A DNA stretch of 7,271 bases from Planctomycetota bacterium (GTDB taxonomy: Bacteria; Planctomycetota; Planctomycetia; Planctomycetales; Planctomycetaceae), in the NCBI GenBank assembly GCA_024278285.1, contig JAJRTM010000803.1:1-7271 (forward strand), read 5' to 3'. The notes under the pieces were generated by a model that was given only the letters and a program-made list of their open reading frames with translations, made no database searches and was not told where the DNA came from. Made by a program: the position numbers and the translations under genes. Each line of letters begins with the position of its first letter. The first letter of the stretch is position 1. Positions 1 through 6,306 of this stretch are shown piece by piece.

Positions 1-212
1 ACCACGCCGCAAGAACAGATCGGGATTAACGATCCCAAACCGACCGCCCGTAACAAAGGCATCACCCCTTCGCGACCAAAAACTCGACGAAATAAAGCTT
101 CCGAGATCGTCACATGTAAAACACCAGCGATCAGAAATCCCAATAAAATAAAAGTTCCGGACTGCGCAATGATTTCGTACAGCTTGGAAACGATGGTGAT
201 GAATATTGCCAT
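1..212 (-). CDS. ArsP/SO_0444-type permease, N-terminal part (gene runs off the left edge)
   Basis: Seventy codons are visible, beginning with ATG at 212 (MAIFITIVSKLYEI). Residues about 20-33 form a membrane segment with the motif LLGFLIAGVLH. After a charged loop (FRRVFGREG) comes a second hydrophobic stretch ending in PICSCGV at 64-70. The pair 'GFLIAG-LH' then 'P-CSCGV' is the N-terminal signature of the DUF318/ArsP permease family, which includes the SO_0444-type Cu/Zn efflux transporters; the CSCG cysteines are family-conserved. The predicted role is export of a metal, metalloid or organic form of one through the inner membrane; the substrate cannot be decided from this fragment. The ATG is preceded by only a weak ribosome site; an in-frame TTG lies four codons upstream and a TAG stop further up, so the start can shift little. 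It diverges from the polymerase gene and has its own dyad-containing promoter region. Confidence 0.82.
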   Translation of the reverse strand, partial: MAIFITIVSKLYEIIAQSGTFILLGFLIAGVLHVTISEALFRRVFGREGVMPLLRAVGLGSLIPICSCGV

Positions 213-265
213 GAGATAATTCAATGCTCGTACAAAAACCGTGACGGAAAATATCAGCTAATTTC

Positions 266-293
266 AAACCGCATTATACGTACTGAGCGGTTT
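266..293 (-). promoter_or_regulatory. Operator-like dyad bracketing a -10 box, upstream of the permease
   Basis: Perfect 7-bp arms, AAACCGC at 266-272 and GCGGTTT at 287-293, are centred on 279.5. A TACGTA palindrome at 277-282 has the same centre, so 20 of 28 positions are symmetric. On the minus strand the hexamer TATAAT (278 down to 273) sits inside the dyad. Transcription would start near 266, about 54 nt before the permease ATG. No good -35 hexamer lies at 16-18 bp. A dyad covering the -10 and start site is what a repressor (ArsR, CsoR or similar) would use; a MerR site would normally sit between -35 and -10. The regulator is not in the window. Confidence 0.5.
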
Positions 294-394
294 CAGAATA
301 GAGAACATTCCCGTCAGACTTATCTCATGGAGGCACATTCACGATGCAATTCCTCATTTTTCCTGATGAATCCCCCTGGAACAACCGAATAGTA

Positions 395-432
395 TTGACA
401 TTAGTTCATAATGGATTATATGTATGTATACT
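395..432 (+). promoter_or_regulatory. Candidate promoter of the polymerase operon
   Basis: A perfect TTGACA (395-400) is followed at 16-18 bp only by poor -10 hexamers (TATATG at 417-422, TATGTA at 419-424). A better one, TATACT at 427-432, is too far away (26 bp) for this -35 but lies 16 bp from a 4/6 match, TTCATA (405-410). A small dyad, CATTA-N5-TAATG at 399-413, overlaps the spacer and could be an operator. No E. coli-type CTG-N10-CAG or Gram-positive GAAC-N4-GTTC LexA box is visible, so SOS control is not supported. Which -10 is used cannot be told by eye. Confidence 0.35.
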
Positions 433-466
433 TGTCTGGTCATGAAGATTGAAGATGGGGTATGAA

Positions 467-1687
467 ATGGGAAATTTGATTGGGCATCTCGATGCGGATT
501 GCTTTTATGCTTCTGCGGAACGGGTCCGTTTTCCTCATTTGAAGGAAATTCCGATAGGAGTTCTTGGGAATCAGGGAGCCTGTGTCATTGCCAAAAGTTA
601 CGAGATGAAAGCACGGGGCGTGACCACCGCGATGCCAATCTGGGAAGCTGTATCCCATTGTCCTGAAGGGGTTTACATCAAAAGAGATTTTCAGTGGTAC
701 GAAGTCCTTTCCCGTAAAATGTTGGAATTACTTAAACAGTACAGCCCGACCGTGGAATACTATTCGATAGATGAATTCTTTTTTGAGGCCGATTATCTGG
801 AACAAGCTTTTGGCTGTGATCTTCCGCATGCAGTTGCAGCTTTGCAGGCGAAATTTCTGGAACAGGTCGGCGTGCCTGTCAGTATTGGGGTTTCGACGAG
901 TCGAATTCTGGCGAAGCTCGGTTCCGATTCCGCGAAGCCTTACGGCTGGCATGTTTTGATAGAGTCGGAATTGATCGCGAAGTTACTTCAGGAGCAACCG
1001 GTTGGCGAATTAACCGGGATTGGATTTCGCAGCGGGCTGAAACTGGAAGCTCTCGGCATCAAAACTTGTGCAGATCTTGCAGCGGCGGATCGAAAGATGA
1101 TTCGAGATTTGCTGACGATTAAGGGGGAGGCGATTTGGTACGAACTTCAGGGAGAGTCGGTCATTCCGATTCAGGTGACTCGCCCACAGCACAAATGTGT
1201 TGCCCGTGGCGGAAGCCTGGGAGGACGTGTTACCGATCCCGAAGTTTTGAACGGCTGGTTGATTCGTAACCTCGAACGACTGACCGAAGCATTGTTTGCG
1301 TATGGTTATCAATGCGGGCGACTTTGTTTGGAATTACAATTGAAGGATCGAACCGGTTGGGCTCGGCAGGTGTTGCTGCATGGTCATACCGATGCGTTTG
1401 AAGTGCTGGCCCCCGCGGCTCAAAAATTGCTTCGGCAAATCGATCCTGCGGGAACTCCTGTTTCTTACATGCACCTCATCGCCAAAGATTTAAGGACCGC
1501 AGGGCAGAGGCAACTAAGCTTGCTCGATCAACAAACCTCTCGGGCGAACAGCTTGAAGCGAAAAGTGAATCAGTCCATCGGTCGATTTGCGCTGCGTTCG
1601 GGGGCAACGTTAACACTTCCCGAACTTTACAGCGACCAGGCACACGATCATGAAATTTGTGATATTTACGGAAAGACCTGTTTCTAA
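467..1687 (+). CDS. Y-family translesion DNA polymerase (DinB/UmuC-like)
   Basis: The 406-aa protein inserts nucleotides opposite damaged template bases. The palm begins with HLDADCFYAS: D9 is the first metal ligand and Y14 is in the steric-gate position that excludes ribonucleotides. The second acidic motif is YYSIDE (D102, E103). SIGVSTSRILAKLGS (139-153) is the conserved stretch after it. A thumb with a helix-hairpin-helix (GIGFRSGLKLEALGIKTCADL begins at 184) is followed by a little-finger domain (about 240-345). GQRQLSLLD (346-354) contains QLSLL, a good beta-clamp-binding motif. After it come SLKRKVNQSIGRFALRSGA, like the UmuC/DinB tail, and an odd Cys-containing end, CDIYGKTCF. ATG 467 is preferred: GGGG lies 7 nt upstream and the protein then starts just before the first catalytic Asp. 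In-frame TTG 449 and ATG 455 would add six or four residues. The stop codon overlaps the start of the next gene by one base. Family certain; subfamily (Pol IV or Pol V) not. Confidence 0.93.
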   Translation: MGNLIGHLDADCFYASAERVRFPHLKEIPIGVLGNQGACVIAKSYEMKARGVTTAMPIWEAVSHCPEGVYIKRDFQWYEVLSRKMLELLKQYSPTVEYYSIDEFFFEADYLEQAFGCDLPHAVAALQAKFLEQVGVPVSIGVSTSRILAKLGSDSAKPYGWHVLIESELIAKLLQEQPVGELTGIGFRSGLKLEALGIKTCADLAAADRKMIRDLLTIKGEAIWYELQGESVIPIQVTRPQHKCVARGGSLGGRVTDPEVLNGWLIRNLERLTEALFAYGYQCGRLCLELQLKDRTGWARQVLLHGHTDAFEVLAPAAQKLLRQIDPAGTPVSYMHLIAKDLRTAGQRQLSLLDQQTSRANSLKRKVNQSIGRFALRSGATLTLPELYSDQAHDHEICDIYGKTCF

Positions 1688-2148
1688 TGGTTGGCTTATC
1701 GTTATTACGTTCAGAGATTCCCGAAACATTAATTGCCCGACAAAATCTGCAAAACTGGTTGACTCGCAGAAGTGATCAGGCGGTTGAAGAGATTCGTTTT
1801 TTGTGGAGAGTTCGCAATTCCCTGCTACCGGTTTGGTCTCAGAATGAACTTTCTCTGGTTGAATGGGGCAATAAAGATCGCTGCAATCGCCTGCCTTGTG
1901 GTTCGCATTTAATGCAGGAAGAATGGGAGAATGGCTGCTGGAAAAATTGTCAGCGGGTCGAAGTTCCTGCCAACTTCGGGTTGGCGAATCATGTCTGGTT
2001 TCATGTGATCGGCGGATTCCAGGGAATTCTTATTCACGACAATCGTGGCGGCGCTCACGTTTATTTGCTCACTCAGCCGGCATCGCATTATTATGAAGTG
2101 ATGACACGCTCAAAAAGAATGCCTCTGTTTATTGGGCAAGGAATTTGA
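1687..2148 (+). CDS. Small partner of the Y-family polymerase; possible degenerate SRAP-like domain
   Basis: This 153-aa soluble protein starts in the polymerase stop codon (TAATG), with GGAAAG 10-15 nt upstream, so the two are almost certainly translationally coupled. I do not recognise it by direct homology. It has no signal peptide or membrane segment. Conserved-looking blocks are LLPVWSQNELSLVEWG (46-61), an LPCGSH to CWKNC region (69-88) with four Cys, VEVPANFGLANHVWF (91-105) and LLTQPASHYYEVM then SKRMPLFI (127-149). The order WG, then VPA-x-G, then LLT-x-A, then RMP-[ILV], with about 50 residues between the last two main blocks, parallels the SRAP (HMCES/YedK) fold, which crosslinks to abasic sites and often neighbours SOS polymerases. 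If it is SRAP-like it lacks the N-terminal catalytic Cys2, the Glu of the YEW motif and the His before RMP (Ser here), so it would bind DNA rather than react. That assignment is inference; an unrelated polymerase accessory factor is possible. Confidence 0.8.
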   Translation: MVGLSLLRSEIPETLIARQNLQNWLTRRSDQAVEEIRFLWRVRNSLLPVWSQNELSLVEWGNKDRCNRLPCGSHLMQEEWENGCWKNCQRVEVPANFGLANHVWFHVIGGFQGILIHDNRGGAHVYLLTQPASHYYEVMTRSKRMPLFIGQGI

Positions 2149-2157
2149 GCATACTCA

Positions 2158-2207
2158 CCGGCGAGGTTTTTTAATTAGCCAATTCTTGAAGCATGCTTAA
2201 CAGTTCG
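2158..2207. repeat. 50-bp direct repeat, copy A (duplicate of the ceramidase gene end)
   Basis: This matches 2526-2575 in 49 of 50 positions, at an offset of 368 bp. The single difference (A2177 against G2545) is synonymous when read as the ceramidase C terminus: both copies encode RELLSMLQELAN and a TAA stop on the minus strand. The copy begins 10 nt after the stop of the polymerase partner and is cut off from the rest of the ceramidase gene, so it is a gene-end fragment and not expressed as such. Its T6 run (2167-2172) could aid termination for the plus-strand operon, but no strong stem precedes it. Confidence 0.9.
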
Positions 2208-2233
2208 GCGGGTGGCACTGCGAAAATGAAAAT

Positions 2234-2269
<36 letters not shown>

Positions 2270-2285
2270 TACAACTGATCTTTCA

Positions 2286-2307
2286 TCATTAATATCATTA
2301 TTAATGA
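2286..2307. repeat. AT-rich perfect dyad inside the insert
   Basis: TCATTAAT (2286-2293) and ATTAATGA (2300-2307) are perfect 8-bp arms around a 6-nt spacer, ATCATT. The AT-rich stem has no following T run and does not look like a terminator. It could be a protein site or simply part of the repeat element. Confidence 0.5.
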
Positions 2308-2339
2308 AATGCTGCGCAAAAGTGGCAGGATTTTATGCT

Positions 2340-2408
2340 GTAGCTACCGTCCGCCAGACGGTGGAAATCGGGTTGGTAATTCGTCCACACTCTGGCGAGT
2401 GTAGCTAC
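2340..2408. repeat. REP-like inverted pair (BIME-like)
   Basis: Two related hairpins face each other. The plus copy (2340-2364) reads GTAG-CT, stem ACCGTC, loop CGCCA, stem GACGGT, then GG. The minus copy (2408 down to 2385) reads GTAG-CT, stem ACACTC, loop GCCA, stem GAGTGT, then GG. Head, loop core and tail are conserved while the stem bases differ in a compensating way, so structure has been kept. A GTAG-type tetranucleotide at the foot of a short hairpin is the layout of REP elements moved by RAYT (TnpA_REP) transposases. Twenty nt separate the hairpins. No RAYT gene is in the window. Confidence 0.72.
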
Positions 2409-2496
2409 AATCTATTTGGTTCCGATTTATCCGGGTTAGGCAGAGCCGACTTTAACGTCCTCTTCTGTTTTAATACGAAAAGTCCATCTCCGCGAC

Positions 2497-2575
<79 letters not shown>

Positions 2576-3981
2576 CGTTTGATTTTTTTCGCAGCATCTA
2601 CTTCCAGAAAACTTGATCGAGCGGGCCAGGTTTCGTAGCCGCCCAGTTCGTGTTGCCTGGCAGGAGGCAGATAACCGCCGTAGCCGTTGGCTAGTTCGAT
2701 GGTGAATGTTTTCTTGAACGGGCTTTGTTTTTTGATCTCCAAACCGGTTTCTGCAAACACTTCGCAGGGGCAGGAGGCAATCGCGATATCGCCAATGCGA
2801 ATGACTTGTAGTTTAACAGAAACGGTTTCAGGATACGTACTGAGATGTTCTGCTTCGTCAGCATATATTTTCGACCAGCGATGCGGCCATTTTGACTTGG
2901 GTGACGAAAGAATTTGTTTTGCCCAGGCAAGACGTTTTTCGTCAGGACGTCTCACTTTGAGTTGTAATTCGTGTTCGATCATTTTAAGCGGCGGGTTTTG
3001 CTGATAAGAAAGTTGTTCGATCGCTTTGATGGCATCCATTGCGAGCATTCGACCGTAAAAAAGCATCCCTTCAAAGGCGAGAAATCTTTTTTGTCCTGCT
3101 GATCTTTGAAAAGCTCCTGTGTTGCCGCTCGTGCCGTTCGACATGATGCCAATGGCAGCGGGAGTGGCAGTTGAGGTGTCGATTTTTTTTGACCGCAAAT
3201 TTGTTTCTATCGCTTCTGAAAAATAACCGAAATAATCGGCACTGACCGCCCCACGTTTGTAGCCGCCACAATAATGCACACTGAAATTCCCCAGCACGCA
3301 AATCGGCTGTCCTTGTTGAGTTTGCACCGAAAGAACAGAAAACTGTGGATCAGTCGGCCCGGCTGGTTTGATGATAGCACTCGATGTTCCTGCGACCGAT
3401 TTAATCCGCTCGCCCGTTTCACCAAAAACGTTCGGCCCAACGCTCCCCGGTTTGCATAAAAAACGTCTGCAAGCAATCAGGTTTTTCTTATTGAAAGAAG
3501 TGTATCCAATGCGAGCGGGAACCAGTTGCGAATTCGCTTTGATGACCGCTGCTGCGATTTTTTCAGCCAGGAGACGATGGTATTCGTCGTCAAGCGGTTT
3601 TTTTCCGATATGAATCGCTCGTGGAGCAGCGTGGGTATGCGTGGCTGCAAGTAGAATATTTGTTGCGGGAATTTTTGATTTTGTTTTCTGCTCAATCAAT
3701 CGCTTGGCATGATCAAAGACATCTCGTCCAACCATGCACAAATCACAAATGACGATTGCGATACGGGTCGAGTCGTTCTCCAGAACCAAAGCACGTGCGT
3801 GGATCGGATCGTGTACCGAAGTGACCGGACCATTTTTACTGATCGAGCCATCCAGAGAAACACCGTTCGCAGGAGTAATATCTACCTTGGCGGCTCCTGC
3901 CCGAAATTCTGCTTTCGCGATCGAACCTGGCAAGGTGAAAGTCACACAAAATAGAAGTGAAAACAGAATCAATAATTTCAT

Positions 3982-4131
3982 TAAACTAACCCCAATAATA
4001 TTCGTGTCTATTTGCGTTCATTTCTGGTTCTAAACAATTCTCTTGAAATGCTCTGTCAGTTTTACACGGTGTTTCATTGATACGAGCCTAACAGCAGCGT
4101 GCGGACTCGGCAAGTTGTTGTGCGAGCGCAT
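3982..4131. other. Intergenic leader of the ceramidase gene
   Basis: This gap separates the ceramidase start from the terminator of the Cys-rich gene, so it should hold the ceramidase promoter on the minus strand. TATTAT (complement of 3988-3993) is a weak -10 candidate but sits very near the start codon and has no matching -35. I see no convincing promoter, RNA or gene. Confidence 0.4.
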
Positions 4132-4172
4132 AAAAAAAGAAGACGATGGAAGAGGGGTCTTCCATCGTCTTC
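4132..4172 (-). terminator. Strong intrinsic terminator of the Cys-rich protein gene
   Basis: The arms 4139-4153 (GAAGACGATGGAAGA) and 4158-4172 (TCTTCCATCGTCTTC) form a perfect 15-bp stem with a 4-nt loop. On the minus strand it is followed at once by seven T (complement of A4132-4138). It begins 58 nt after the stop codon at 4231. On the plus strand only CAAAATTCTTT follows, so it works in one direction. A small extra stem, ACGAC-CGAA-GTCGT (4183-4196), lies between the stop and the terminator. Confidence 0.93.
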
Positions 4173-4230
4173 AAAATTCTTTACGACCGAAGTCGTCTAC
4201 TTTTCATGCAGTCAAGTGACCGCGTTCAAA

Positions 4231-4689
4231 CTACTTTGTGCAGCAAGCTGGAGCACAGCAAGAAGGTGCACAGCCATCATCACAACAATCGGCAGGAGCA
4301 CAGCAGCTAGGAACACAGCATTTGTCGCCTTTGTCACAGCAGTTGTTTGGTGCACAGCAAGTTGGTGCACTACAGCTAGGCTCACAGCATTTGTCGCCGT
4401 GGTCACAGCAGTTGCTTGGAGCACAGCAAGATGGTGAGCTACCATTGTCACAGCAGTTGGCAGGAGCACAGCAAGAAGGTGCACAGCCATCATCACAACA
4501 ATCGGCAGGAGCACAGCAGCTAGGCTCACAGCAGTCATCAACACAGCAATCATCAACACAACAGGTGTTCTTATGGAAGTGTGCACGACATTTTTTCAGC
4601 AAACGACCCTTGAATAGACCAGCTTCAGCATTTGAAAAACTCATGCTGGAAATAGCCAGGATAGCAGCAACACAAATAAACTTCTTCAT
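4231..4689 (-). CDS. Secreted cysteine-rich CC-repeat protein
   Basis: The 152-aa protein has a clear signal peptide ([19 protein letters not shown], cleavage probably after AEA at 23). A short basic linker ([16 protein letters not shown]) is followed by a repeat domain from residue 43 to the end. I count 38 Cys in about 129 mature residues, nearly all in CC pairs spaced three to five residues apart; the unit is roughly PSCCAP-x-x-CC-D-x-G. The rest is mostly Asp, Pro, Ala, Ser and Asn. ATG 4689 is chosen because GAGGAG lies 7 nt upstream and the signal peptide starts there; a longer frame reaches 4761 without one. Possible roles are a disulfide-linked wall or envelope component, since planctomycete protein walls are reported as rich in Cys and Pro, or extracytoplasmic metal binding. 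Neither is shown by the sequence. A strong ribosome site and terminator suggest high expression. Confidence 0.88.
   Translation of the reverse strand: MKKFICVAAILAISSMSFSNAEAGLFKGRLLKKCRAHFHKNTCCVDDCCVDDCCEPSCCAPADCCDDGCAPSCCAPANCCDNGSSPSCCAPSNCCDHGDKCCEPSCSAPTCCAPNNCCDKGDKCCVPSCCAPADCCDDGCAPSCCAPACCTK
4250..4311. repeat. 62-bp perfect direct repeat inside the Cys-rich gene, distal copy
   Basis: This is identical over 62 bp to 4463-4524, at an offset of 213 bp (71 codons, in frame). It encodes residues about 127-147 ([19 protein letters not shown]). Identity at the DNA level, while other units of the gene have diverged, points to a recent internal duplication or gene conversion. Confidence 0.92.
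4463..4524. repeat. 62-bp perfect direct repeat inside the Cys-rich gene, proximal copy
   Basis: This is the partner of the copy at 4250-4311 and encodes residues about 56-76. Recombination between the two would delete or add exactly 71 codons without breaking the frame, so length variants of the protein are expected between strains. Confidence 0.92.
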
Positions 4690-4744
4690 TTCAAAACTCC
4701 TCGAACTCTTTTCTGAGGACAACGTCGCGAACAAAAACAATGAC

Positions 4745-4776
4745 GATTGGGCCAATCCCAACAGGTGTGAGTCACA
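4745..4776. promoter_or_regulatory. Two adjacent dyads upstream of the Cys-rich gene
   Basis: GATTGG-G-CCAATC (4745-4757) and TGTGA-G-TCACA (4766-4776) are both perfect, with a single central base, and their centres are 20 bp apart, about two helical turns. They lie 56-87 nt before the ATG at 4689, in the leader or promoter. The second resembles the half-sites of a Crp/FNR operator but the spacing is 1 rather than 6, so a Crp site is not claimed. A TTGACG (minus strand, complement of 4828-4833) further up is a possible -35. Confidence 0.35.
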
Positions 4777-4821
4777 TGCTTTGTTCTTTACGACACGGAA
4801 AGTACGGGCAAACCTGTCTGT

Positions 4822-4992
4822 CTATTTCGTCAACCAATTCTGAAAACGGTTGTCAAAACATTCCAGACGCCAAGTTGAACAGGATTTCTCATTTTCAATA
4901 CCGGTTGTTCCGGTTGTAGCGACTTTGGCACATACGCCTTTTTTCACACATGAGCCAAGATCGAAAGTTAAACTCGCATGCAAATTAGTCAT
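4822..4992 (-). CDS. Probable 56-aa protein with four cysteines
   Basis: This small reading frame starts with MTNLHASLTFDLGSC at ATG 4992 and has GAGG four bases upstream. Cysteines are at 15, 21, 38 and 45, arranged as two pairs (GSCVKKGVC and KSCSTWRLEC) around an ATTGTTG stretch; the C terminus is aromatic and basic (FDNRFQNWLTK). No signal peptide is visible, so it would be cytoplasmic unless the frame extends upstream to a TTG at 5034. Two Cys pairs could bind one metal ion, but no known zinc-ribbon spacing is present. Codon use looks coding. It ends 132 nt before the start of the Cys-rich gene on the same strand, so the two may be co-transcribed or neighbours by chance. I do not recognise the family; it could be spurious. 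Confidence 0.45.
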   Translation of the reverse strand: MTNLHASLTFDLGSCVKKGVCAKVATTGTTGIENEKSCSTWRLECFDNRFQNWLTK

Positions 4993-5034
4993 AAAGCCTC
5001 GTTCCAAAAAAACTCTTCTGATAATGAGAAACAA

Positions 5035-5568
5035 ACGCCAGAATCAAAGTTAGTCATCTCTACAGTTCAATCTGTGTGTGTTGATAAGTTGCCTTGGCAA
5101 CACACAAACCTATTCTTCTGAAATGACGCTCTTGATGAAGATTCTCTGCCCTACCGGGATTTTCGAAACCAACTAAATAAAATCGCTGTCGTGTTAATTT
5201 AGTGAGACCAGCGAAAGCCTTCTCGAAAATTGATCACAAATCTGTCTCAGATGCAATCATCACTTCAGAAACGAATTCCCATCACAATTGGAACCCGTCA
5301 CCTGGTCATGGTCGCTTCCTTAAATGGAAACACCATTAACATTGTGGTACTTCGGACAGACAAGGAGCTAAAACTGCGAAGAAATTTATGGCTCGCGCCA
5401 TTCAGCAAAATCGCAACAATCTACCGAAATCACCTCAATTAACAATTTGGCGTATTTAAGGTGATTTTGGGGCGTTTCAACAAGGAAAAGAGGGGGCATC
5501 CAATAGCGGCGGTACAGTCAAGGGCTTATTGATGAATGACTGCACTCTCCTTGTTGGTAAGATTCGGG
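5035..5568. other. Intergenic region without a convincing gene
   Basis: This 534-nt stretch lies between the end of the zinc peptidase gene and the small Cys protein. A plus-strand frame of 63 codons from ATG 5251 (to 5442) has reasonable codon use but no ribosome site, signal or recognisable motif, and is not called. Dyads are present at 5075-5106 and, weaker and AT-rich, at 5172-5178/5197-5203 (ACTAAAT/ATTTAGT). No intrinsic terminator is obvious just after the peptidase gene. Any promoter for the minus-strand genes at 4231-4992 should lie here or in 4690-4900. Confidence 0.5.
5075..5106. promoter_or_regulatory. Nested dyads, possible operator or mutually exclusive hairpins
   Basis: An outer pair, TGTGTGTTG (5075-5083) and CAACACACA (5098-5106), has perfect 9-bp arms. 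An inner palindrome, GTTGCC-TT-GGCAAC (5088-5101), has perfect 6-bp arms and shares the bases CAAC with the outer right arm. As RNA the two would exclude each other; as DNA the inner one looks like a regulator site. It lies 83 nt upstream of the start of the 56-aa frame on the minus strand. Confidence 0.4.
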
Positions 5569-6231
5569 CTATCTTCTGCGACCAGCAATTTGCGAGAAAT
5601 AGTAGACGAACGTCAAAACGGCCTGTAGCGTGGCAGCCACATAAGTCAAAGCGGCTGCATTCAGTACACGGTTTACTGCGGTTGCCCCTTGTTGATCGAC
5701 AATGTTCATCTCGGGTAAAATTTGTTTTGCTCGATTACTGGCATCAAATTCGACTGGTAAGTTGATCAACTGAAAAAAGACAACTCCACCAAACAAGAAA
5801 ACGCCCAGCAGCATCAAGTGCATCGATCCCAACATCACGCCAAGCAGAAGGAGTACCGTGAAAGCTCCGCCGCCAAACTGGGCAGCCGGGACAGCCAGGT
5901 TTCGAATCACAAGTGGGGCATAAGATTGTGCATACTGCATCGCATGCCCCACTTCATGAGCTGCAATCCCAACCGCGGCTGCGGTCTGATTGTGATAAAC
6001 ATTCGAACTGAGACGCACCTCGTTGGCGCGCGGATCAAAATGATCGGAAAGATAACCCTGAGTTTCCACCACCGGGACATTTGTCAAGCCGCTGGCATCG
6101 AGAATCTGCCTGGCCGCGACAGCCCCGGTAAGACGAGCAGGGACTTGCATCCCTTTTGCAAAAGCAGATTTCACCTGATACTGAGCCCAAACCATCAGCA
6201 GCATCGGCGGGATAATATAAAACAAGTACAT
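5569..6231 (-). CDS. Membrane zinc metallopeptidase, YugP family (Zn_peptidase_2)
   Basis: This 220-aa integral membrane protein carries the zinc-protease motif AAHEVGHAMQY (91-101), with H92 and H96 as ligands and E93 as the catalytic base. Other family marks are GYLSDHFDPR (59-68) just before it and LPVEFDASNRAK (158-169) after two hydrophobic segments, whose acidic residue probably supplies the third ligand. Membrane segments are at about 3-16, 112-132, 136-157 and 195-212, so the active site is held at the membrane. The family is wide in bacteria (Bacillus YugP) and its substrates are largely unknown; membrane-protein turnover is an inference. The start at ATG 6231 is chosen because AGGAG lies 8 nt upstream; a GTG at 6258 would add nine residues and place that ribosome site inside the gene. 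It follows the zinc-ribbon gene by 75 nt on the same strand, probably in one operon. It ends in the basic tail GRRR. Confidence 0.92.
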   Translation of the reverse strand: MYLFYIIPPMLLMVWAQYQVKSAFAKGMQVPARLTGAVAARQILDASGLTNVPVVETQGYLSDHFDPRANEVRLSSNVYHNQTAAAVGIAAHEVGHAMQYAQSYAPLVIRNLAVPAAQFGGGAFTVLLLLGVMLGSMHLMLLGVFLFGGVVFFQLINLPVEFDASNRAKQILPEMNIVDQQGATAVNRVLNAAALTYVAATLQAVLTFVYYFSQIAGRRR

Positions 6232-6306
6232 TGGCAATACTCCTGATATGCGCAGCACATTTCATGTTGTCTATTTTGTTTAACAGCAGGGTACAAAGTA
6301 GTGGGT

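Noticed and set aside
395..440. Possible SOS (LexA) box before the polymerase
   Set aside because: The TATATGTATGTATAC run is AT-rich but has neither CTG-N10-CAG nor GAAC-N4-GTTC or GTTC-N7-GTTC symmetry.
2158..2172. Intrinsic terminator for the polymerase operon at the T6 run
   Set aside because: The preceding CTCACCGGCGAG has only three outer pairs and no room for a loop; T6 alone is not enough.
4766..4776. Crp/FNR site TGTGA...TCACA
   Set aside because: The half-sites are separated by one base instead of six, which does not fit the dimer geometry.
4238..4843. Plus-strand 201-codon Gln-rich open frame
   Set aside because: It is the antisense of the Cys-rich gene: TGC/TGT repeats read as CAG/CAA on the other strand. 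The minus strand has the signal peptide, ribosome site and terminator.
5251..5442. 63-codon plus-strand frame with acceptable codon use
   Set aside because: No Shine-Dalgarno sequence before the ATG or the upstream TTG, no recognisable motif and opposite to its neighbours; left as unproven.
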